Position numbers and translations under genes: made by a program. Positions 22,652 to 37,600 of a DNA stretch of 64,000 nt are shown here, piece by piece (the first letter of the stretch is position 1; every line of letters begins with the position of its first letter). This stretch comes from Acanthaster planci. Its lineage: Eukaryota > Echinodermata > Asteroidea > Valvatida > Acanthasteridae. The stretch covers positions 1,525,717 to 1,589,716 of the forward strand of contig NW_019091450.1 of the NCBI RefSeq assembly GCF_001949145.1. The letters run 5' to 3'. The notes beneath the pieces were generated by a model. It was not told the origin of the DNA, made no database searches, and saw only the letters and a program-made list of their open reading frames with translations.

Positions 22652-25600
22652 CTACTTAACTCCATTTCCCTGCACTTTTCCGCGATAGTGCCTTGCACAA
22701 AAATCTTTGATCCGGTCCATGGCAATCACTGTTTTTTCTTTGGGCAGAGATGTGACGATCCTCACAAAGTTTGGGTACTCAAAACACTGGGGAAGACAAC
22801 CAAAAACATGTCAGGAAAGGAAGAGGAAGTTGATTCATTGTGTCAGACAAGAAATAGGTTTTTGTGTCAACTGTCAACTGAGAATGGATTGTGGCAGCAT
22901 AAATTAGGCCTTGTTGTATACAGTAGTTCTTGGCATATTGTACTGATCTAGATTGTCTCAAGGACTAGACTTTGTACAGCAAACATTGATTAAGTACAGA
23001 GATCTGGCAATTAATTATTGATAAAATTGCTGGATGTTAACCAGCATCAGTGGTTGTCACTGCCTTCGATAAGCATAACACCAATGGAAACAATGTATCC
23101 AAGTAAAGGACCTTTTCACTAATAAATTCATAATTATGCAGACATGCACACAACTGGCCTTGGGGGAGTGTGCGCAAGCCACTGAAAATGTACAACGGGT
23201 GCAATTTTGATCAATCTCTTTGAGGTTTTCTGGCTTTGTTCATTTTTTTCTTCAGAAATCCCATTAAATCATTTTTGCTATAAAACAGCACGAAAGGCGA
23301 CCGGCTTACATACGGCAATCTCGTGCGCATGCGAAAAATTGCACTTGTAAAGTCTCTTTACAGGGCACCACAAATCCCGCTTAGATTAGAAACTGAGAAA
23401 AAATGATTTAATGAGATTTTCTGAAGAAAAAACTGAACAAAGCCGGAAAAACTGAGAAAAAAATGACCACAATCGCACCCCTGTACGTTTTCAATGGCCT
23501 CTTCACACTTCTTGCCACCAAGGGCATTTGTGCGCATGCGTGCATAATTATGAATTTATGAGTGAAAATGTCTATTTGAGCAGGCTTTGGAAATAAAAAC
23601 TTGCCATGACCAATGGGTAGCAGAATGAAAATATCATTGTCTTTTGAAAAAAAGCCTGTTTTGGTCTTCCATGATCCAGGCAGTACTGAGACTAACATGT
23701 TCAGAGAGCTCTGACGAAACATCTCACCCTGTGTTCATATCCTATTGCTCTGCTCAGGATGTGATGAATTTAAAGGTAGCCTTGTTATCATTTCTAAGCA
23801 AGAGACCCTCACACTTTTCTAAAGCTTCCTTTGATTGATTTGCACACAGTGCTGCATAATTTTGCAGTGCACATATATTTATCAAATGTACCCTGTTCAA
23901 TAAACGACAATTCAAACTTTGACGTATATGTCAACACCTGCTGATAAGTTCCTTAGTCTTATCTCTGAAGAATCCCCCCATCTGGCACATTCTAACTGAT
24001 TCACATCCTGTCGGATAATGTGCAGGGGCAAACATTGTCAAAGAAGGTTTACCCAAGTCAAGGCAAATACCACAGATGAGGAGCAATCAGACAAACCTTT
24101 CCAGGGAGACAGAAGACAGATTCCTCCTCCACCAGCCTGGTCACAAACTCCATGTCACTGCTGAAGCCATCAAACTTATCCATGTCTATACCGAACTGCA
24201 AGATACAAATACATAAATTGGACAGAAATAAAGTTTGATCTGTGGACAGGCAAAAAGAGGTAGGCCCTATCCCTTCCCCAGTAAGGTGCATTCGGAATGA
24301 AACTGGAGAAACTAAACAGCGTGTTCTGGTAACTGAGATTTTGATTGTAACCATAATCTGAAAGGCCAGCACGCTGAAATGCCAAGAGGTACACAGCAAG
24401 TATCTACAACGGTGCATTGATTCAAACACTTAATACCTACTCAGTCGATAGGGCCTACGTAACTGAGGCTTGACTCTAAAACACCAAGCACTATAGTATC
24501 AACTGGGACTCTAACAAGGACCACACTACACAGTGCAACATGGGCAAATTGAGCAAACTTGACTAAGAGGTAGGATTAAATATGCAATTTTGCCTCATTT
24601 CCCATGTGCATATTTTACTGGGCCATCTTTACTTGTAAGACTCTGTAACTACATGTATATCACCTTATGTATGTCTCCAACTGTCCAAACTGGTAAGAAT
24701 TTCCGTTTTTCAAGGTCATCCTCCCCAAATAATTCCTCAATCTTTTGACAATATAAAAGTAAGCCTTCCATAGGCTGCAAAGGTAATGTTGGACTTATAC
24801 ACACTTTAAAGTTTGAAATAGAAAGTTTAAAAAGTTTAGAAGTCTAAAAATTTTGTGAAAAGAAAATGTAGAGGCATCCTAATAGTAAGGACTGTCCTTT
24901 ACTGAATAATGGTTACAATTGTGGTTGAGGGGCAGCCTTTTGGAGAGTGGCTGCACTGCTGGGAATCAAAAGCCCCACACACTGCATCACAGAACAGAGA
25001 ACCAAAGCCATACTTTTTTTTATAATGATGTTGAACCACATTTTTATTAAAATTTCAAACATGCCAGAACCCACTGCTGCTTAACCATCTGTCTTTTACT
25101 CAAAAATGTTCCACATTGCATGACCAAGAATGTGCCGATAAAACTCACCCCAAAGGAGAGAAAAAAAAAGTTCAGCATTTCGGGGGAAAAAATTAAGAGC
25201 TAGAGAACTTTACCGCTGCACCTACCATGAAATACATGGCTCCACATGGCATGACCGGAAACAGACCGGGAGTATGTGACAGAGCGTCATAAATCATCTC
25301 TGCATTTTCCTGTACAGGGTGAAAATTGTCCATAATTTAAACATCAATTAAAAAACAACATTTCCATGACGGCGGAAAAAAGCCAACATGCATGATTTAT
25401 TGCCAGCTTTTTAATGAGGGCAAGTCCATTCAGTGAAAGCTGATCATTTGGGGACCTCACAACGAAGAAAACAATAAGGAAATGTTCAGTTTTAGAGGTG
25501 GGAGGAAAATCCCAGATAAATTTATCCTGGCAATTTAAACGCACAGATTCAGTTAGGGACTGAAAACCAATGCATGTACAGACATCAAAACGCAGTGTTG

Positions 25601-28600
25601 GATATTTTCCAAACTGTGTGTCCCTTCTGTCTGTAACTAAATATATTTACAGCACAAGAATGAAAGGAAACACCAGAGACTTTCTACTTACTTCTCAAAA
25701 GTCTGCATGTATTTTCATAAATTTACAAGTATTTACACTATCTCGTCAGTGGGTGATTTTCGGCCGATCAAAGCATGCATGTACATAAGTCTCCACTTTC
25801 TTTCTTATTTGTCATTTACACGTATGTCACCTAAAGGCAATTATTACGCTGACTTCATACAAAACTAATATAGAGCTCTCTTTATTACAATTTTAAGTTC
25901 TATAATTCTCTGTAGTAAGGGATCTAGATGCAATAAGGATATAGGGACCGCAACTGGTTAGAATCTGGCACGATCCTTGGAAACACCACAGCCTCCCGGG
26001 TGTCCTACGGCCTCTTTGGTTAGCTCTGGGTTGGATCCTCCTTGGTCTGAGTAGCTTGAGCCCCAATAAATCTCAGTATCTTGGGTTTGGTCCCTCAAAT
26101 TCAAGCCATAGTTGTTTGGTTGACAGAACTGCTGAATTTCTTTCTTTGGTGTGTTTTACAGCCAAAATGCTCATAAAATATCTTGATAAATCAAGCACTC
26201 ATTTTGAAGTGCAGTCTTTCGATAGATCGCTGATAACAAAGTCCGCTGTAGCTTGCTATGCCTGGTGGCTGAAATTCATGCGATCATACAGCAAACACAC
26301 ACGTCTCTCTTCTGTCGAGATCTGATCTGGTCTGCCCTACCTCGATTCATCCAACACCCTCACACATCCAAATCACACATGTTTCCTTCCAGTTGGCAGA
26401 ACAACTCCTTACCAACTTTTGTACAGCACCTGGATTTGTAATTCTACTCAGTGTTGTCACCCTTGATTTACACAACCATGGCTATTATCAATGCTGCTGC
26501 GAGAGACAAAACAAACCGCAAGGCTACCGAAAAGCTACTGACTACCAAAAAGCTGCTGGCTGCAAGGACTATTACATAACGCGCATCCGGAGTAACAAAA
26601 GACTAGTTCCAAAGTGAGGCAGGTAGTACTATTGGTGGAAACTTCTGAGCTTAACCATCTCCAAGAAAGGGGATATACGACAAACTTTTACACGCAGTAA
26701 CTATTTAAAAAGACACTTCTTCAACTATGAAGACACGTATCCATTTATTGGGGGATTCCCCTCCTTTAGCATTGCTGGACTTGTCCAGGCCTTACTATCT
26801 CTGAAATAAAAACAGGAAATGTGACTAAACTGGGATCGCTGTCGCCCAGTATAATGCCATGGTCTGCTTTCAAGGTATCTTGATCAACGCCGTCAGATTG
26901 AGAACTTCATTCAATTCCAAAAAGGAATCCAATTGAACTTGACCTCCACTGAATAGGCTAGGGTAAAGGGTTCACTTCCTGGCTGATGAGGAGACTTCCT
27001 CTAGCCTCAGCATTTGGCCAGTAGTTTTCCATTAGGGTTCATTCCACTGCCTAAATGATCACATTTACAACGTGTGGGAACCAGGACTTATGGGGACCAG
27101 TGAAAAAAAATTAATATGTGTGTGCTGAATGGTTTGAGTAGGCCGACATCCTGGAACATTAAAGTTCATAAGCACCCCGCCCCACAAATGGTATACGAAA
27201 TGAAAATTCAAGTGCTGCGAAGGGTACAAAATTTGGGAGGGGGGTTTTTATTGAAGGATACAATGCATACATGTTGTTTTTAGCCCTCTAATGATTAAAA
27301 GCAATACTTATCCACAGTGTTACAAGACAAACAATAAAACAGAGCCCTAGCTGGTTATCCGATAAAGATGTTTTGACTTCATCAGACTGGTACTGAAACT
27401 ATGCTGCTTGTGTGGAGTGCAAGATAACACTTGTGAAGGTACTAAGAAATATCAACTCAGGCTGGGCCATTCTTTGCACCCAGCTTGTGATCACTTGTGC
27501 ATGTGTGTCAAATAAACAAGACATAGGCCTACTGTGACCCACTGATATCAGGTATGCAGATTAAAGAAGAAACTGGAGCACAAAGACCGTCAGAAAATGC
27601 AAAAAAAGTTTCTCCCTTGGAGTAGATGCTTTTATTTTGGCCATTTGTGGCCTTTGTTAGAGTTAAGGCTCAAATTTGGGGTGTTTTACACCCTTTTGCA
27701 AGACAAATGAACTCATCTCATTATTCAAAAACAAAATTTTGGGGGTTAATTTTTGGGGACAGCCATATCCCCTCCCTAAATCCACCCTAGGAAGTCCAGC
27801 TTTCTAAGGGACTGTGGCCATGGTATCTTTGTTATTTTAAAAAGTTGTCATTTTCGGCCAAAAAACCCTGCACCTGGGACAAGTCAGTAGTGGAATAACA
27901 AATGGTTAAGATGGAAAGAAGAATTATGGGCAGAACCAATTGCAATTTTGGAGCCATTCTCTCTCACCTGGAACACTTTCATACTTTTGGTGTAAAACTC
28001 CTTGGGAGTGTCTGAGAAGATCTTAGGTAGTGCAGCCTGGATGAGAGTGCAAGGACCAAGGATACGTGTGGCCAGGTTCATCAGACCCTGCCGAACCTAC
28101 AAACATGGCAAACAAGCAAACGGCATCATTCAACATACTCCATCAGAAGCATCACTGATAAATCTCATGGAGTTGGGAAATTCAATATTGGGTAGTTTAT
28201 GTAGTTTTTGCAGAAAGTGTCAAACCTGGAAGGATTTTCATGACAGTTCTGGTCATGCTGGATGATATATTATTGTGATCTGCCAATCTACATTCATGGG
28301 GCTGACTGCTTAAAAGCCATCAAAGTATTCCCCCGAGGCTCTAGCAGTGGACGTGTTAATGTCGTAAAGTCCCATTGGTGTCTGGCAAGACTCCGAAGAA
28401 ACAGTCATTTCCTGAAGTTGAACTTGGCAGCTGTACACAGCCTTTGTTGAGCAACTGCAGCTATGTGGTTGGGACTTGGATCATTGCAAAAGAAGTTATA
28501 CAGTGAGGAAAAAATATCAAACGTCCAGTACTTGCAGTGTTTAGTATGATTCTAAACACTGGCTGATATATGTGAGCCCTGCATCTTGACTTTTCCACAC

Positions 28601-31600
28601 ATGATGTTTTCTGAGCAAGAATCGTACCACTAACAAAAAGGTTAAGGCTCACAGTAAACTTCCATTTAGGTCTGCATCAAAATCAGCCTGTGAATGAATC
28701 CTCTGAGAGTTTATTTGGGAAATTTCACTGATTTGGGGCTTTTTCTTTTTCTCCCAGCCAGAGACTCACCTCATCCTTGAAGGCATCCGTGGGGTCATGG
28801 ATCAGGATCCAGCCTAACCTCCAGCCTGGGACAAGATACCTGAAACCATGACAACCACAGGCTCATTAGGTTAAACCATAAACAAAACCAAGGATGTTTG
28901 ATTTTGACCATTCCTGAAGCATGTATATAGCCTCAGCTTGGGACAGACTTTAGCTGACTTCAAACCTCCATTCATAAATACCTCAGACAGTCTCCCAATT
29001 CAAAGAAGTGCAACTTTGATAATGCCCGCTGAGAGGTGACAATGCCAACTGCATAAATCACAAGACAGTTTAATCTATCCTGATTGGTCGAGAGTGTGTG
29101 CAGCGGCTTGCCAATGACACGCATGCCAATTGGACAATTTGAATGGGGAATATTCCATAAAATGGACAGGGGCGTTCAGGAAAATGAAAGTAAAACTCTA
29201 CAACAAAATCGCTGGAAATCCATCACATGTTGACTTCTTTTGACTGACTAAAAAGGTATGAATAGGAACTACTACATGTATGAGCTTGGCTGGTCTTAAA
29301 TGAATGATTAAGACAAGCTCAGGAGATTGAAGTCCTCATCTGTGGCTCGGGTTTTAGTCGCGTCCATTTAAGACACGTTTAAGACTGGCCAAGCGCGTAT
29401 TCATTCAGAATAAATGCATCAATAATTGCAATTCTGAAATGATACAGCATCGTGGTACAAAAAATGTGAATCGTGATATTTGGGAAGGGGATAAATTATG
29501 ATAAAAATAAAGTTATGTTTAATACAAATTTTAAATATAAATATATTTATGAATTATCCCCTTATCAATGCTGTTTCCACAACTTGAATGCTTAAACCTA
29601 GTGGCAAGGCTCTGATATTGTCTCTTAATCCTAAAGGAATCATCTGCAAACACAACTGAACTTTACAATGGAAAAGGATGACACTGAGCCAGTAGCAATT
29701 AAAACTGATGGTAACATCTGCTTTAACATGTAAAACAGTTCTTCATCCATGTGTCTATGAGAGAGCCACAGGTAAATGTACATCCATAAATGCACTGTGT
29801 AGCATTTGAAATGGCGCTAGATGTACATGTACGGCAACTTCTTACTAATGATTAATCACATAGATTAGTTCAACAAAAGTATTCATTCCACCCATGCAGT
29901 CCAATAAAACATTAAACACAGTTTACATTTTTGAATTTTTTACATTAGAATTTCAACATCATCTGCTAATGGTACACTGGGAAAAATATGAAATAAGTTA
30001 AAAACACCATTTAAATAGTAAACTGTAGATACAACATGTTACAAGGGACTCTGCCTAGCCTGGCTTTTAAAAATTTTTTTATGTATCATCCATCTTGTTT
30101 ATTGAATCCATACGGTAAATAGGCCAAGTTCTGCCATCTGGATGAAACTTTATTCCATTTCTGTGCTACTTGAAATGAAAATAACCACTGCGAACACCAA
30201 CAACAAATAAAGTTGACAACGGGATATTTGACAACAGATAATGCACACCTAAATTTAGCTCTGTGTGACCATTCCTCCATGGTGTGACTGATCACAGGTT
30301 TGATTGCTTATAAGTATATCTGCCTATTAATAGTCACATGATGTAACTACTGTGGGAGGTGGGAAAAGGATCAACTGATATCACTTCATGTATTTCATAT
30401 TTTAGCACATTTCAAAGAGCTACCCAGCCCTTGAAATGAGAATTACACACAGGAAAGTTTGTTTATATTACATGCGAGGTTCAGTCCTATCATTTGGACT
30501 ACAAGTTTGATAGTTTGGGACTTCAAAAACCGTAAAAGTCTCCAAACTAGAAATGACTAAAAAAAAGAGAGACTAAAACACACCAATGCAATATTTCTTG
30601 AATGCAATGCGAGTAAAGTGTGTCAAAAAATGACCCCCTTCTTCCTACATTCTTTCCTTGGTCAAACCATCAGACTACTGAAGAGCCCTCAATTCTCAGA
30701 AAGCTGGATGATGCACCAGTCTAGTCACATGATTCAGTTTGCAATCATTTGGATTTAATCTTGGGGGTAAAATTATTGGCAAAAATGTCTCCTTTAAATA
30801 TGAACAAGAGCTAAGTCTCAGCTGGCAAGAGAGAGGGCATAAGCTTTGCATAGAATGAAATGTGGAAGAATGCTGTCGGCTAAAGAGAGCAGATAAAATA
30901 GCTCAGTCTGATTTGGTAACATCATGGTACTTGTTTCAATGGCTTCCATACCATGGGACATCAACGAGATTTTTTCAAGGATGGGGGTGGGATAAGGAAG
31001 GTCAGACTTTTTTTTTGGGGGGGGGGAGGAAAGCATTCTGCATCAAACTGATAAACCATTAACACTATGGGGCAATTCTGAGGTATTTTCAAGCATATTG
31101 GTGATTTGCATCTCCTTTCCTTGCTTTTATTTCATTTCTCTCATTTTTCTGTTCCTTTTTTCCCGTTAGTTCATTTTGAATTTACTTTAAGGGGCAAGTG
31201 TCCCCACTACCCCCCCTCCCACGACAACCATGCCCCACACCTTTGCACTGACGTGAGTTAATGCTTCACCTTTTGGCAAGTCCACCGCACGTCAGTACTG
31301 GGACACTCTTGGCAACAGAGGCAACCGGATGGAAAGAGTGGCCTGGAAACACCATCTCAGCATAGATCTCATCAGCCAGGATGGGCAGCTGATATTTCTC
31401 AGCAACTGGCAAACAATCGAGAAGTACATGTTTAGTTCAGTTCACATCAGTTCAAATCTTTTATTTTTACCAACATATACGTGACGGCAAAATGTTCTTT
31501 TTTCAGTGGCTACAATGTATTTATTCACTCAGAATATAAAATAAAAAAGGACTGGTTACAGTAGCCAAAAAATCCTCAAGAAACTTCCTACATATCAACT

Positions 31601-34600
31601 GAGGCAAAGAGGAAAACGCATACATGTACCATAGGTATCTACAAGGCTAGGATCAATATGATAACGTGGCAAGATGAGCCACGTGGACCAGAAGACAGTG
31701 CCACAGAAAATGGCCTGCAGTTTACCTCATTGATTATTCATGAGGTTTGGTAGAGTCTCTCCACCTGTTGCATGTGCATATAAAGAGCTTAATCTACTGG
31801 GGAAAAAATTTCTGAATACCAAAAAGGTGAAGCATGCAAGGGAATAGAAATACACTAAAAATATGAAAAAAAATCATGTCACACCTATTTGGGCAGATAG
31901 AATTATGGATTATATTTAACAGTGTATGGATGGTGGTCTCCAAGAAGCAAGAGCTTGTCGAGTGAAGACCCCACTCTGTAAGGTTATTAGTAACAAGAAG
32001 TGTTATGATTACATGTAAATCAAAGGGACTCCAATAAACATTGAAAGTGTGTGATTGTAATAATGAAACATTTGATTCACAGCTGCACTGGGCCCATGGC
32101 ATGCCAAAGGAATGAGACGAAGGGAAGGCAAGGTCTACTCAAGACCTCCAGGTAGCTTTCAAATGCATTAATTCAAAACCAGTCAATCACACTTTTTATT
32201 CCATTCATAAACGTGTAAAAATCTCTTTCCTCTTAAAGTGCAATCAGTGCCCAAAAGTACAATTTCTGCAACGATTTGTCAATTTTTACCTCATGTTTTG
32301 TGAAATATCAATCTAGACAAACGTACATGTGCCTGCCAGGCAAAACACTAAAATCTCCACACATGGAAATCAGGGCATGGCATGCAGTGCGTGATGAGAT
32401 GCAGACCACAGCAGTGCCAGTGTAGAGAGAACTTTTAACCCTATGAATGACAGGCTCATTTGCTGTATTGTGCATGCCCATCTTCGGTAGTTCTAGGTAG
32501 ATTTAGTGTTTAGCTTTAGGTCTTAGACAGTTTTATCATTTGTTGAAAACCATACGTGATGGGTCTTGAGCAATAGGAATGCCTGACCTGTCAAGGCATA
32601 AAAGCAACTCCTCGTGATGAACAGTGGTATTGTGATAAAGTGACAAACTTACACAAATACATGTATTTACACATATTGTTCAAAGCACTCAGTTGATAGG
32701 TGCAAGGTTCAAACATTTTATGGAAACTGGCAGAGAGTACACAGAATTCAACGAAGAAACAGCAGCAACTGAATACTACAATGTGCATGATGTTCTTGTC
32801 TTGTCTTCTTAAATGAACATGTTGAGAGAAACACTTACTCCTGCAGATATCTTCAAGATGTTCCTTCGTGAAGACTCCCCCGCACGGGTTGGAGGGGCTG
32901 TTGATTACGATGCAAGCTGTCTTGTCATCGATCAAGGACTCCATGTGCTCTAAATCTGCCTCCCAAGACTTCTCCGGCTGCAAAGAGAGCATGCACAGAC
33001 AAGCGTAATATTTACACGTACACAGCAAAGCAGCTGTGTACCTCGGGTTGCTAGTTTGACTCTAGGTGAAAATAGTACGTGTCAAAATATCAAACCACAT
33101 AATAATGACTGTTTTTCTCATCAGACTCTGATCTACAGTAATGTAACTCCATAATGCTGCTCTAAGCAATAATTTCATGCACCATTATATGTATCTCCAC
33201 ATGAGCAACATTGAAGCAGCTAATCATCTGTACTGCGGCCAATTGCCTGTTGTAAAAGTGTTCATTCAGTGAGTGTTTGACACAAAAAAATGCATTGTTT
33301 GTTCAAAGACATGGGTGCGTAGTATTCATAAATGCTTGGCTGTTAAGACATGAGGGAAGTGAACCAAAAATTACATGCACATTTAACATAGTGCAATGCC
33401 ATGAACTTCACATACCAGCAGCTTATAACCCCTGGGTTCAAACTGGTAGGACCCAGCCAGAGTGCGATAGATGGAGAAACCAGGCAAGGGGACCAGCACA
33501 TTGTCCCCAGGGTTGGCAAGCACCAGGAGAGCTATCTCTATGGCACCAGAACATCCGCAGGCCAGCACCACGTCCTTGGCAATAGAATGAGTGTGTAGTA
33601 CGTGTATGTTAAATGTAATGTGCAACTGAACACATATCAAACAAAACCCTGTCTCAAATCAGAAGACAGACTGTACAAACAATATCAAGATTCAATTGAC
33701 GTATGTACCCTAATCACCTAGGATGTACGTAAAATTAAGGGGATGTACAGTAAGTGTTCATCTGTTGTGAGAGAAGAACTTCTAAATCTACGATAAAGTC
33801 ACTGCTCCAGTCAATTGTTTTTAATAAGTTTGAACATTTGACATATTTTTCAGAATCAAGTTTGGGGAGACTTAATTGGCACTGATTTCTTACTAGTAGA
33901 AGCACATGTAACAAGGCCATGTGATATACTCCCACTTCTTGCAACTGTAGCAAGGTATCACTAATTAGAAAGGAAACACTGCATGCCAGTTGAGGTCAAA
34001 GTATACAAGCCCTTCATAAAAAGCCGAGTTGTTATGGGGTCAACTGTTGACCATACATCCTTGCCTGGGATTAACTGGTTCCAACTGACCTACAGAGAAA
34101 TGACATTCCAATGACCTGCAAGAACTGCAGGGTTGCTGTAGTGTGAGTGGATTTTCAGGGCTACATGTGGATGTACATGTAGTTTGTCACTGAGAAAGTA
34201 TAATATTTCCATCAAAAAGTAAAACCAACTGTTTCCTCAAAAAACTTTTCCTGAAAATGGCACGTTTCAGTTTTACTATGTGTACTTGTACATGAATGTT
34301 GTTACCATAAAAAATTCACTCAAAGTGAAATGTAATTCCTTTATACAAAAGAGAATACTGAGATGAAACTGAAAGCATGCCCAATAAAAGTGCCGAAAGT
34401 TTCTCTTCAAAAAGAGCAACAAATTATTACAAAGTTTATGACAGACTGCTGGAATACGTACAAGCACAGCTGTGGTTTTATTGGGATCTGACATTTTGTG
34501 CAGTTAAAAATATGAGAAGAAATTATTAATTTACCTTTGACGTAAGTGGCGACTCTGGAATCGAGAATTGTTTGGCAACTGCGGCTCTGGCAAATTCCAG

Positions 34601-37600
34601 CCCTGGAAAAAGTACATTTAACATTCATAAGCTATGTTATTAAATTTAAGATAAAAATATGTACACCAATTGTGCGGCCTTTGCTGACACGCACGTACAA
34701 GGACATATTTGAATGTGCTACCTGCTGCCCTCTGCGCATTTTCACTCTCAGAGATCAGGCACTCTCAGAATGCTGCAGGGGGGTGGGACCCTGCCATCAA
34801 GGGCGGATGGCAAGGGTGGGAGGGGGCAAGGGGAACCATGCCCCCATATAACATATTTGGGGGAAAATAATGAAAGAGAGGCAATTTGTTTGGTTTTATT
34901 CCCTTTCCTTCCAAAAGCATGTACGTGTAAAAAGACCCCCAAATATAGCTGTATCAACCAGAAAGGTCACAAAAGGTTACTTAGAAACTCAAACTTTTTG
35001 GGTCTCAGCCAAACACAAGTTTAGTTCCCCCCCCCCAAAAAAAAATTAGTTCTGGATCTGCCCCTTGCCTGTCACGGACACCTCCTCTGCCTTTCCCCAA
35101 CAGAGTTAGCGCAATGCTGGGTACACTGTGACAGTGGGAGTTCATTTCATTGGCAGATGAGGGGGGTACAGATGATGATGATGATCAAAAAGTCTAACTT
35201 TGCCTATTTCATTTCCCTATCCTTCCCAAGTTTAGCCTCAACCCTGAGAAAGGCCAGGAAAAATTTTGTAAAGAAATTCTCAAATCCCTCCCCCTCCCCA
35301 ATGTGTGAGCGGGTTAGGTATCCTGCCTTTGTAACATGTACCGTGGCACTGCAACCCACTCTGTACAATCTTAATCTTCAGCAGTACTGCCAGAAAGGAG
35401 CAACAGATGTGTCACCTCAGCAGCATGCTGGTATAGATTGCAATATATGTGTGCAGCAGTTTTGTAAAAACCATTGCACATCTGTGCATATAAAACTTGA
35501 TTAAACAAATGTATTAAAACTGAAATTTACGTTGTAATTTATTATTACAAGTGACTATTTTCCCCTAAAAGGTACCACTCCCTTATTCAGTACAATTGGA
35601 GTGACGGAAGCAACACCGCTTGCAAGAATGGAGAAGTATTGCCTCTATCGCTCCAGTTTACTGCAAAATAATGGTGTGGCAAAACAACAGCAGGACATCA
35701 CAGGTGGAGGTTAATCTCAGATAGTGTGTACAGGTCTGTGTTTGTATTCAGCAAGTTTTTGATTTTAATATGCAGGGTTCCAGTAAAGTTTGTTGATTTT
35801 TACGATTACACACACATGCTGTATTTCCAATACTGAATACCAAAAAACAATGTTTAAGCAAAGGGAAGTCCAACAATGGTCTGAAAGTGCACACTGCACA
35901 GTTTCATAAATTCAGCAACTTTAGCTCAGAAAGCTTTGAAAGGAATGCATGCTTACAAAATAATAATAAACATGTCCACTTTGCCAAAAAATGGCTCTCA
36001 ATTTACGAAGACTGCTAAGTCAAAAATACAATGTACAGTTTAATCCACTGGACAGATATGATTCCTGGAATACTGAGATGAAGTGATCTCCAGTCCATCA
36101 TAAAAATGCTTCCTTCTTAGGAAAAATTCCATGTAATCAGTGTTTCAGTTAATAAAACATGCAGAAAAGGATATGTCAGACAGATGTTCAGGTTCGTCCT
36201 TTACCAATTCCTGTTTCTTTGTATAAAAAAAGATTATACTTCTGTCCTTACATTCACACATACATAAATTCATTCCATCAAGACAATGAAATGCTTTATT
36301 TACTACACTCAAATGTTTCTGTAGTTATTCCTCTTTATGCAAGTACCAGTATTTAAAATGATTATGAAAACATCAAATTATTTGCAGTACCTCGCCATGC
36401 TGTTAAATTAACATACTTTTTGTACTTGTATTTTTTGTTGAAGACCACACCTGGATGAATTTGTCTAACTTTCTTCTTCACTGAGGAGAAATGGCTCCCT
36501 AAGTCATCTTCGGAAACACACATTTCATTTTTTATAAACTATGTGTAAATGAAAAAAAATTTAACATCTGCGTGACACTGATCTCTTTTTGAGAACACGG
36601 ATGAAGTGCATAAAAGAAGTACTCAGTAAGTAATCTGCTGCAATTGCTAACAATCTGTAGGCTATTAACAGGAAATGCATGGTTGCAACAGTTCATGCAA
36701 ACCAACATCTGGCCCTAATTGCTCAATTTGTGTGTCGGGGTNNNNNNNNNNNNNNNNNNNNNNNNNNNNNNNNNNNNNNNNNNNNNNNNNNNNNNNNNNN
36801 NNNNNNNNNNNNNNNNNNNNNNNNNNNNNNNNNNNNNNNNNNNNNNNNNNNNNNNNNNNNNNNNNNNNNNNNNNNNNNNNNNNNNNNNNNNNNNNNNNNN
36901 NNNNNNNNNNNNNNNNNNNNNNNNNNNNNNNNNNNNNNNNNNNNNNNNNNNNNNNNNNNNNNNNNNNNNNNNNNNNNNNNNNNNNNNNNNNNNNNNNNNN
37001 NNNNNNNNNNNNNNNNNNNNNNNNNNNNNNNNNNNNNNNNNNNNNNNNNNNNNNNNNNNNNNNNNNNNNNNNNNNNNNNNNNNNNNNNNNNNNNNNNNNN
37101 NNNNNNNNNNNNNNNNNNNNNNNNNNNNNNNNNNNNNNNNNNNNNNNNNNNNNNNNNNNNNNNNNNNNNNNNNNNNNNNNNNNNNNNNNNNNNNNNNNNN
37201 ATCCCTGGGCTCACATCATCTAACATCCCAGAGATCATCCAAGGTCCCTGGGTAGCATATATATATTAGCCTGATATAAGCCACAAGCGACAACCTCACA
37301 GACACCCAACTGTTTCAGGATGGAGAGAGGCACCTACATGTACGTGGGAAGTAGCTTGCCAAAGGTCACTGCACATAAATTTTGTATGAATTTTACATAT
37401 TTTGTGCAGCTTTCTTCTCCTAAAACCAGTGTTGCAGTCGAGTCCTAAATTCTGAGTACAGATCTCTGAGCACTTTAGGGACGAGTCCTGGGCCAAGTAT
37501 AAGTACATTAATACATGTAGGAAGCAAGGCTTGCGGTACCGAGAACAAGTACATTCAAGTCCAAGTACTAGACTGAATCCGAGTACCAACATCCAAGTCC

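Noticed and set aside
36675-37269. Long open frames across the N run
   Set aside because: They consist almost wholly of undetermined bases. The same applies to the frames across 50558-51335.
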